A DNA stretch of 29,432 nucleotides from Pelargonium nanum (taxonomy: Eukaryota > Streptophyta > Magnoliopsida > Geraniales > Geraniaceae), in assembly GCA_036897485.1 (NCBI GenBank), contig JAYMTF010000837.1, positions 1-29,432 of the forward strand. The letters are read 5' to 3'. The notes below the pieces were generated by a model. It worked only from the letters and a program-made list of their open reading frames with translations, did not search any database and was not told the origin of the DNA. Positions 22,201 to 29,432 of the stretch are shown here, one piece after another. A program made the position numbers and the translations under genes. Every line of letters starts with the position of its first letter. Position 1 is the first letter of the stretch.

Positions 22201-24404
22201 TTTCTATTTATAGTGTGTATCAAGAAAGCTACCGGCCTAAATCTTTGGTGCAAGACTTTTACTTTTGTTTCTGTTAAGTTAAGAGGAGACTCTGATTCTT
22301 ATTATACTTCTTTCTGAAACTGCGATTCCTTATGAAATACATCTATATACTCTGAATTATACGGAGCCCTTAACGCCTGACCTAAAATGAATAAACAAAG
22401 GCACCGATACAAAGAAGGATATAATGTCAAACTACAAACTTTATTATATATTGGATGCAAGTAAATGATTGATTAATTCTTACTTTTCTTTTTATACTGC
22501 TAATTAAAGAGAGAAAGTGTTTAAGGTTGTAGTGAGGATAGTTTATCAAGTTTAAAAGATAAAACATATCTGATATATAGTTAGGTAGTAGCTTTGAGGA
22601 ATCTAGAGTAGAAACCAATAAAATATGCTATTGTTTTTTTTACATAATATAGAATTGTTAAAAAGAAATATTCTTCATTCTAAAAAGACCTATGTAAAAA
22701 AATAAAGGGAGCTCTTAGGCCTAGGACCAGGCTCCTATAAAGGGGCGACCTCCTTACCACAAGCTCAATTAGAAATATATATATACGAGATCGCTTGTAA
22801 TTAAAAATAGAGTAAGGGCCTTTATTAGAGTTACCCTTTTATTTATTAAAGAACTCGGAATTCATTCTATGAGAAATTACTAATTCTAACTAAAGAAAAT
22901 TACTTAGCCGTGACAATAGCACTAAAATAAACTGCAAACTAATTCATTTTAGTCTTATTCGAATTACTGACCTCACCCAACGTTTTAACTTCAATTTTAT
23001 TTATGGTCCTCTTCAGCTCTTCACAACAAGGGGTTTTATCTCTTTCTAGGAACTAATATATAGGATATAAACACTAGCTTTTACCAAACTAAGGTTGAAC
23101 GGGCTTCTTTTTTCATCTAACTTGTGAAGCGCGAAGGCTATATAAAATAAAAACAACCTACATTAAAAAATGGAATCTCTTAAGGGCTTTTAGACCTTAT
23201 ATTCTGTAATGTTCATGTCTTTATTTGACCACTACAAAAAACCTGTCTAGAAAAACTCAGTAATTATATACAATAAAGCGCCATAGAATGAGTTTTAAAA
23301 ATCTTTCGCCTTGTGTTTTTTATATAGCTAGAGTTTGCATAGATAGCCCCGTGTGAAGTTTCCGCGCTCCCTTTTTGGACCTAATTCTTGTATATTTTCC
23401 ATTGTTCGAGTACATGGTATAACCCCTATTTACTCTGCTCCGGGCTCTATAACAAGTAAAGCTTATTTGCTAAATAATAGGATTTCAATTCGATAATAAA
23501 CTTGGTAGGTTCTCGCAAGTTATGAATGCTATTAATTATAAAAGGGGATCCTTGGGCGCGAGTATAAAGCTATGTAGTATATTCCGTAAACGCAGTATTT
23601 TGGGGGAATAGGTTAAAAAACCGGTATCGATTTTATGCTATTACACTAAAAACCAAAGAAATCACTAGCAGGAAGCCTTTTTGACTAATTTTGAAATTAG
23701 TATACGAGACCACAGGATTGCGTCAACTATAGGAGGAAACCCCATATGTATTATGACCTAGTAAATAAAGAGTAAATTTCTCACAGCATTCCGACTCTTC
23801 GAGAACCTGAAAGCCGTAGGATACCGTCTGGATATGGCAGACTGAGTGCTTTAATCCAGTTGGATTGCTACGTTGTAATAAGTATCTTATTTATAATAAA
23901 AATGCGCTAACAATCTCGTCGAAAAAGACGTTAATCCCCTAGTGGGTCCTAGTTAAAGCAAAAGACTCTAAAATTCGGGATAGGATTGGCAGTCACTCAG
24001 GAAAGTAGTTGGCTTAGTAATTTAAAGTCTACCTTTATTTGGTATTTCCTCGATATTGATATTCTATATTGAATTGAGTTTTATCTCATAACAACTCTTT
24101 TATGCGAGGACACACAAAAGCTCACCCTGTGGTCCGTTTTACTCATAGCACTTAATATTAAACTACTTTACTAGTAGGAGCCATTACCATGGTTATATGA
24201 TCCTAACTTCAATACAACCCTATAAAACAGAGATTAAAAGTTCTTATATAATTATTACCTTATTTTGGGAGTACCAGACCTAGTCAAGAAGGCAATATAG
24301 ATGCTATAAAAATGAAAGTTAAGACGAGGGTCTCTAGCATAAATTTGAAAAGTAGCATAGTAAAAAATTCCTTAGGGATATTTAAAAAAAGGGGCTTACT
24401 TCAG
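19271..24404. other. Long non-coding stretch with scattered hairpins
   Basis: About 5 kb with no recognisable gene; the 63-codon minus frame at 22427-22618 has no motif. Visible structures are two adjacent hairpins at 21605-21646, a 10-bp inverted repeat (22181-22190 with 22205-22214, 14-base loop), a hairpin GGAGC/GCTCC near 22710-22735, and two small stems at 23826-23866. An interrupted palindrome lies at 23684-23701. I see no protein motif, RNA gene or repeat family. Confidence 0.5.
21605..21646. repeat. Two adjacent short hairpins
   Basis: AGGAA (21613-21617) pairs with TTCCT (21620-21624), and CCC (21605-21607) can pair with GGG (21625-21627). The next bases, GTGAC (21627-21631), pair with GTCAC (21642-21646) around a ten-base loop that can itself extend the stem by AGT/ACT. 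The arrangement recalls double-hairpin elements of some mitochondrial genomes, but only one copy is seen. Confidence 0.25.
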
Positions 24405-24477
24405 TAACTATATAGGACTTGAACCCGCGGCACTCATTTTGTAAGTCTAGCGTTCTAACTTTGGTTAGTCATATCTA
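24405..24477 (-). tRNA. Val(UAC)-like tRNA with broken anticodon stem
   Basis: Read from 24477 on the minus strand, the 73-base module partitions fully into tRNA parts. Acceptor TAGATAT pairs with ATAGTTA at six of seven positions (one wobble). The D-arm has CTAA pairing with TTAG around a short loop. The anticodon loop is a canonical CTTACAA with U33 and anticodon UAC (Val). The variable loop is GTGCC, and the T-arm GCGGG/TTCAAGT/CCTAT forms four of five pairs. The anticodon stem strands CTAGA and AATGA do not pair. The loop and 3' strand (ACAAAATGAG) fit one tRNA type and the 5' strand (CTAGACTTA) another, as though two arms had been joined. It is the first of three minus-strand modules within 400 bases. 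It may be a pseudogene or a gene needing editing. Confidence 0.45.
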
Positions 24478-24645
24478 GGAGTGCTTAGGCAAATATCTTG
24501 TTACATTATATTTTTATGAATAGTAATGCTAGCAAAAGGGTGTCCTTCTACTAGCCAAAGCATCTTACTGAAATACGCATTAAATTTTAAGAACTTGATC
24601 TCCCGATATCTATAAATTTGGATATATAAATATCGGATCTAGGTG

Positions 24646-24702
24646 TACCCAAAATAGGCTTGAACTCCTGGCTTTTTCTTAATCCAGGCGACTCTCTAAA
24701 TA
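24646..24702 (-). pseudogene. tRNA 3'-half-like fragment
   Basis: On the minus strand the T-arm has AGGAG, loop TTCAAGC and CTATT with four of five pairs counting wobbles, followed by TTGGGTA as a possible 3' acceptor strand. Upstream CTGG (24687-24684) pairs with CCAG (24671-24668) around a 12-base loop, which might be a distorted anticodon arm but overlaps the T-stem. No 5' acceptor complement is seen. It sits between two other minus-strand tRNA-like modules. No amino acid can be assigned. Confidence 0.22.
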
Positions 24703-24733
24703 CAAAGAAAAAAATAAGTACTAAGGGGCATCA

Positions 24734-24790
24734 TGCGCCGAACGGTTTTGAACCTTCAATTTTACAGTCGATAAGTCATTGCTTTACTTT
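24734..24790 (-). pseudogene. Tyr(GUA)-like tRNA remnant
   Basis: On the minus strand the order is GTAAAGCAATG (the end of a D-arm), then GACTGTAAA, then ATTGAAGG, loop TTCAAAA and CCGTT. The T-stem forms four of five pairs. CTGTAAA is a typical Tyr anticodon loop with anticodon GUA. An extra CTTATC is inserted before it, so the anticodon stem fails, although the outer CAAT and ATTG can pair. The 3' acceptor strand CGGCGCA has no partner where the 5' end should be. The fragment looks like a tRNA-Tyr with an internal insertion and a lost 5' end. Confidence 0.3.
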
Positions 24791-24805
24791 AAAATTTAAT
24801 TTTAT

Positions 24806-26774
24806 TAATTAACAGTAAGGGACTTATATGGCCTCTCATACGCTCCGATCTTATAGATATATTTAGTAAGTATCGCTAATGTATATCTTATAGTGTCTCC
24901 GTTTTCATTAAATTAAAAGGATTCCCATTACAAAAAAATCCTTTATTAGATTAAGCGTATGTTCAATTACATTTACTTTGTTTTTTTGACTACGATACTC
25001 CTCTCGTTAAAGGATTATACCCCTATGTACATTTAAAGCGTCCTTAAATGTAGTTAATTACTGTTCGCCAAGATCTTGCTGTGCTTGCTTACTATTGAGC
25101 AGCACTTTCCTTAACTGTAACTACTGTAACTCTTTTTTATGGGCCTAACCTATATTTGTTATAGTTAATTTTCGAATTAATACTAGTATTAAAAAATAAC
25201 CAAAAATAAGGGGTTCTTTTTTATTGTTCTTATATTCATATTCAGGAAGAAACTGCAAATTCCCTAGTTTCTCTGTTAAACTTACTTGTACACTTACAAA
25301 AAAATGATAAAAAGTCGTATTGTAGGCGGCAAGAAAGAAGAACTTATAGATCGGGTTGGCTTGAATAAAAAGCGAATTTCCCCGCGGATTTCTATAGGAT
25401 TTTTCAACTAACAAATCACTAGCTTACATAAAGGGAGAGATTATCATGAACTTAAAAATAATGGGTAAGTGTAAGTCAGTGAACTTAAAAGGGCTTCCTA
25501 TTAATATATCGGTTTAGGATAGTTCGTCAAAATTCGATCGAACAATAAGTAGAAGGTGTATAAGGGACACCTCTTCAGTAGATTTTAGTAGATTAGGGAT
25601 CCCTTCCAGCGGGACTTAATCATATGATTTACTAAATTTGGATTAGCGCAGAGAGGCTAAATTAACTTATACTAATAAGGAGCCTGAGGGGGAACCTCTT
25701 GCATATTTGATATTTAAGACAAGCTCTGACAAAGCATATTGCATAAGAAGATTCATACCCATATGTATATTACATTTAAGGACAATCCCGTAAGTAAGAG
25801 AGTTCTAAGGGATACTTTCAAGAATGAGGACTCGTTTACAGCAACGAAAAAGGGTCACTTTAGGAATTTTATGCTAATTTGACTAAGCCGATGGAATAGC
25901 TTTCCGGAAACACAGAACTTAATTTTAATAGTATAAGCTATCTGAAAAGTATATAAGAAAAATAATATGAATATATAAAGAGTAGTTATAAGAATAACCC
26001 AAATTTCTTTGTTTCTTCTCTTCTACAAACTCAAATACATCACCCCAGCGGAGACTTTACTCTATCAACCCTTATTTTATTCCTATGAAGTTTTTTGAAA
26101 TCGCTTACTGAAAAGCTATTCATACTGCTTGAGTGACGTAAGCAAGAATGATAAATAAAGAGTCAGGCTTCCTAGGGTTTACTAGGCTCGAACTCTGATT
26201 CTTCACTAAGGTATGTAGTAAGATTTATTTAAAAAGGAGATCCGCTTTTGATTATACTGTCACTTGTAGGTAAGGACTACCTCTATATTCTTTTATCTGA
26301 GAGTTAAGATTCCCGTTTTCAACCCAGGACCAATATGAACTCGAAGGAAACTTCGTAACTCCCGGAACTTCTTCGTAGTGGCTCCGCTCCATGCTTCATT
26401 TCATAGGGAACCTCAAAGCAGCTCTATTTCATTATATTCCATCCATATCCCAATTTCATTCATTTAATATCCCTTAGATTCACTAGCCATTAAAAAGGGG
26501 TTTCTTACCACCTTATCTAGTTCTTTTTAGGACTCTATTATTCTTTACTAAAAAGTATGTTAAAATACTACTAAAAAGCAAGATAACTCTATTCAGGAAA
26601 CTCAGAAGAATTAAGAATCTCTATTCCTGAAAAGTAGATCTCGTATAAATCATTGACGAAAGGCGAGGTAATAAGAATTAAAAAATTATTTAAATAAAAA
26701 GTAAATAGCTTATGGCATATCTAGCCTCTTTATTAAGGCATACGTTCTTTTATACCTGATGAATGAAGAACCCT
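24806..26774. other. Non-coding stretch
   Basis: An 89-codon minus-strand frame at 25145-25414 (TTG start) is Phe-, Tyr- and Leu-rich with no recognisable motif and is probably chance. A perfect 10-bp palindrome AGGGATCCCT lies near 25597-25606. A minus-strand T-arm-like sequence (CAGAG, TTCGAGC) lies near 26185-26198 with a failed stem. The GAAA hairpin at 26342-26355 is listed separately. Confidence 0.5.
26342..26355 (+). repeat. Hairpin with GAAA tetraloop
   Basis: CGAAG (26342-26346) pairs perfectly with CTTCG (26351-26355) around GAAA, a GNRA tetraloop on the plus strand. It is followed within 30 bases by GGCTCCGCTCCATGC, a word resembling dispersed repeats in green-algal organelle genomes. 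It could be an RNA structural motif or a single repeat copy. Confidence 0.3.
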
Positions 26775-26846
26775 AATTGATAAGTAACTTTGGTAGAGCA
26801 TCGAAAGATAAAAAGGTATCTCATGGGTTCGAATCCTGCTACTATA
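26775..26846 (+). pseudogene. tRNA-like module with intact D-loop and T-loop
   Basis: ACTTTGGTAGAGCATCG at 26787-26803 matches a bacterial/organellar D-arm, and the T-arm has ATGGG, loop TTCGAAT (26828-26834) and CCTGC with four of five pairs counting wobbles. The distance between the D-loop GG and the T-arm is canonical, as is the total of 72. The acceptor strands (AATTGAT and TACTATA) pair at only about three positions. At the canonical register the anticodon stem does not pair. A shifted perfect stem AGATA/TATCT (26806-26810 with 26817-26821) would have a six-base loop. No anticodon can be assigned with confidence. It is a pseudogene or a box A plus box B element. Confidence 0.38.
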
Positions 26847-28799
26847 AAGTTGGTGATCTTTTCTTAATAAATAAAGAATTAATAGAATAAGTTTTCCTTA
26901 CCAGTTATAGATAAAGTCTTACTTTTTGAGTGTAGTTCTTTTCAAATAGACTCTTAAATGGTGCTTATTTTTACGATACCCTTTTTCAGATTTGTCCTCT
27001 ATACTTGTACTAGTTTTTGAATAGAAAGCAGATAGAGTTATTAAAAAAACGTAATAATAATAAACTCGATAGCGGATTTTTCTTTCATAGAAATCTTGTA
27101 ATAAAGATGTATTGGCAAATTTCCTAAAAGCACTAACTAAAACTTTCCTTCTTGGTTAGAGCTTCGCTTCAAATACGAGTATTCTTGTAAATAGTATATA
27201 GTTTTTAAAAAGTCTATGTGTAAATAATAAATAAGGAACTTGCTAATCCGGGAAATAAAGGACGTCTAGATTAAGATATACCCAAACCCGTTGTTCATTT
27301 ATAAATGTGAGGAAATTTTCTAGTATTATTTATACACAATTTTGTTAGATCCTATAAGAGTAAAATATAAGAAAGCTCTTATATAAAGTATACGGGTAAT
27401 TCTAGGGCCAGTCCCGGCCAAAAAGTGTTTTCTAAGAGCAAGTTACGTAGGCTCTCGTGTTTCAGAAATAATCGGATTACTTGTCATTTTTACTATAAGG
27501 AATTTATAATTTATTAAGAGGTGTAGCATTAAAGCAAGTCAAATACATACCTTAAGAAGTCCCTTTTTAGGGGAAGAAGTGAGTGAATCTAGGTATGTAA
27601 TAGAATAGTACAAAGCAGGAGTTTCTAGCTAACAAATGTTAATGATTTCCTAATTCCCAATAAGTTCTAATTTATATAGAAATTTTGATTTCTAATAAAC
27701 AAATCGAGAGATCTCCCCTTACTTGGGAAGCCTTTAATAAACCCTTATTTTCATATTATATTGACCTCCATTATGAGTATTTTGGTCCTAAAAAAAATGC
27801 GTATTTTAAAACTTAGGAAATCTTACCTATCTTTGTTTAAGAAAATCAAGCCCCAATGAAAAGGCATTAGCTACACAAAAAGAAACTGCTAAGCTTACAT
27901 ATTTATACTAAATTTATATACGCATTACCTCTACTTCTAGTCACTCCTAAACTTCTTACAAAAGCTATCTCGATTTTAAAATCGATATTAAAAACTCTAA
28001 CTTCCTTAACTAACTCTTTAAGATTTAAACTAAATTACTTCAGACTCAAAAATGCAAGCAACTAAGCGCGAATACGTTTTCTACTAAAACCCTTTTATTT
28101 AATGTACAATTTCCTCTTTTTTATAGTATTTTACTTTAGTACTTTAGCTACCTCCCTCTTCCGGAAAACCCCTTGGTTTAGCAAAGACCTTATTTCCTAT
28201 CCCTATTATTCTTATTTGAGTCCGGTTGAATAAAGTTATACTTATCTATCCGCATTCTCCTGAAATTTAATATTTATTTAAAGCATATGTCTTCTACTTA
28301 ACCTTTGTTCGGAAACTCAGGTAACTTTGATCTGCGATCTCTTTACTTTCCCGTTCCTTAATACAGAGAATTCTTAGGCGATTACAGAAAACTAGGACAA
28401 TGAAACAAAAAACCTTGAGTCGATACTTCTTATAGGGGCAAGGCTTCTTAAGTTGGTCTTTCTCTTTGTTATTTCAAAGATTTGTGCGTTCCCTTCTAGA
28501 ATTTATATCTTTAGATATTCCTGAGTAAAAAGGCCTCGCAGTATTGTATAAATAAAAATATCAGGAAGTTAAAGTAGATAAAGAATTTATGACAAAGTTC
28601 CCCTAAGAGCCCTCAGTCTAGAAAAAGGTTTTCCGGGTACCACTTCCGGGGTTTTGCTATTAAGTAGGTAGAGTTACAAAAGGGACTCCAAAGGACGCTA
28701 GTTGCTGGTATTAATCTTAAAGGACTTCTTTGATGGATTGAGGTAAATCCTTATAAAGAAACCCGGAAAAGCCCAGTTACACTAAAAGAATAAAACGGC
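26847..28799. other. Non-coding stretch
   Basis: No open frame above 60 codons occurs. A 16-bp perfect palindrome lies at 27970-27985, and GGCC-six bases-GGCC lies at about 27411-27424. Two CCGGG words occur about 15 bases apart at 28634-28650. I see no gene. Confidence 0.55.
27970..27985. repeat. 16-bp perfect palindrome
   Basis: TCGATTTTAAAATCGA is a perfect palindrome. About one of this length is expected by chance in the window. No gene lies close by. Confidence 0.35.
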
Positions 28800-28828
28800 A
28801 TGCACGAGTTCGAATCCCCTTTCCTAGA
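28800..28828 (+). pseudogene. tRNA T-arm-like fragment
   Basis: ACGAG, loop TTCGAAT (28809-28815) and CCCCT give three of five pairs, followed by TTCCTAG as a possible acceptor strand. GTTCGAATCC here is one of three exact copies in the window. No D-arm or 5' acceptor partner is found upstream. Confidence 0.2.
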
Positions 28829-29432
28829 TAGTTCTAGTTGAATTGCAGGAATTCTTGTACAATAAGTTTAAAGAAGTCAGAATTTCCTTTTCGTTCATAA
28901 GTCTTAGGTATATAGCTTTTATTTCGAAAAGGTATCCCTTATCAAAGCTCTCTATGAACTTGAAGGTATAAAATTCTGAGAGAAAGCGATAACTGCTATT
29001 CTTAAAAAGGAATTCTATAGCCATTGGGGATATTGTAAGGAAATAAGCTCTAAAAAGACATAACTGTTAATAAGAAAAATTGGTTTAGTAACTGTGTAAA
29101 TAAGTAATAGGGTCTGCTTGCTCAGGTAAAACAAAGGTATAAGGGGCAATAGAAAGATGTAATACAAGGGCTTCAGTTCCCTTTTTAAAACGTGATCACG
29201 CGTTCGAACCAGAGAAGAACTTCTACTCAACTAACAGAAAATCTGAGAGGGCCCTAAGACACAAAAAACCAAGGGAAGACTTAAATAGGTTGCTTAAGAT
29301 TCCAGTAGCAATCTGTATCCTTTTAGGCAAAGCTTCTGCTAGCTTGAATAGAAGTTGTTCCTTCTAGTATGCTTTTTTTATACCAAAGTGTAGAAACTTA
29401 TTAAGAATGGCAGTTATGGAATCCAAATATGA
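28829..29432. other. Two short overlapping minus frames and a T-arm
   Basis: On the minus strand, frames of 71 codons (29230-29015) and 66 codons (29024-28824) overlap by ten bases, the second starting at ATG. The first is hydrophobic and rich in Leu, Ile and Pro; the second is rich in Phe, Tyr, Lys and Glu. Neither is recognisable and there is no ribosome-binding site at the junction. At 29198-29214 on the plus strand a TTCGAAC loop preceded by GATCACGCG resembles a tRNA T-arm, but its stem does not pair. Upstream CTTTTTAAAA could be a Lys-type anticodon loop. Confidence 0.25.

Noticed and set aside
23684..23701. Ser(UGA)-type anticodon arm (ACTAATTT-TG-AAATTAGT)
   Set aside because: The stem is good, but neither a D-arm before it nor a T-arm after it can be found, so it is more likely a simple palindrome.
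25145..25414. 89-codon minus-strand frame
   Set aside because: Aromatic-rich with no clear membrane topology or motif and a TTG start without a binding site; probably chance.
1416..27985. Perfect palindromes and 8-10-bp hairpins as a functional set
   Set aside because: Estimated chance expectations (about three 14-bp and one 16-bp palindrome, around ten 8-bp stems) are close to what I see, so they are listed individually but not as a system.
1..29432. CRISPR array
   Set aside because: No regularly spaced identical repeats; the recurring T-arm words are irregularly spaced and on both strands.
1..29432. Ribosomal RNA or core organellar protein genes
   Set aside because: None of the conserved small- or large-subunit rRNA words, nor recognisable cytochrome oxidase, NADH dehydrogenase or ATP synthase segments, were seen in any frame.

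Overview
This is an AT-rich window (roughly one third G+C by hand estimate) in which I find no intact, recognisable protein gene. TAA and TAG are so dense in all six frames that the longest open frame is 120 codons, and most open frames of 60-90 codons look like chance survivors. TpA is more common than ApT in every line I counted by hand (37 versus 24 over five 60-base lines). That is the opposite of normal coding DNA and produces stop codons on both strands. I cannot name the organism. The tRNA-like sequences are of the bacterial/organellar kind, which favours an expanded organellar (mitochondrial or plastid) intergenic region or a decayed region derived from one. A mutationally degraded AT-rich compartment of a eukaryotic nuclear genome, or a sequence that is not a faithful natural read, are alternatives I cannot exclude.

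Two signals rise above the background. The first is a scattered set of tRNA-like modules on both strands, recognised by T-arm/box-B sequence and often by a D-loop at normal spacing. The best are a class II (Ser-like) module at 14864-14947 on the minus strand, in which acceptor, D, variable and T helices can form, and a 73-base Val(UAC)-like module at 24405-24477 on the minus strand. Others lie near 4.25, 7.1, 11.25, 13.5, 19.2, 24.65, 24.75, 26.8, 28.8 and 29.2 kb. Most keep the invariant loop bases at correct spacing but have lost pairing in one or more stems, most often the anticodon stem.

The second is a strand-asymmetric tract at about 16.1-18.3 kb. Its minus strand reads, in shifting frames, as a Lys/Arg/Gly-rich protein with an irregular unit of about 8 residues (about 24 bases). 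Phrases such as KTGRT, IAP, THR/THK, YKS-AP and KKG recur. It looks like a frameshifted, stop-interrupted basic repeat gene.

Layout: 1-4250 is non-coding with one palindrome, one terminator-like hairpin and one T-arm; 4250-4813 holds a tRNA 5' half and the longest open frame; 4814-13471 is non-coding with tRNA-like modules and a small GC-rich cluster at 8.3 kb; 13472-14947 has two minus-strand tRNA-like modules; 15.7-18.3 kb is the basic repeat tract; 18283-24404 is mostly featureless; 24405-24805 is a cluster of three minus-strand tRNA-like modules; 24806-29432 is non-coding with further T-arms. I see no operon, CRISPR array, rRNA, insertion sequence or replication origin. Nothing in the window supports a working multi-gene system.
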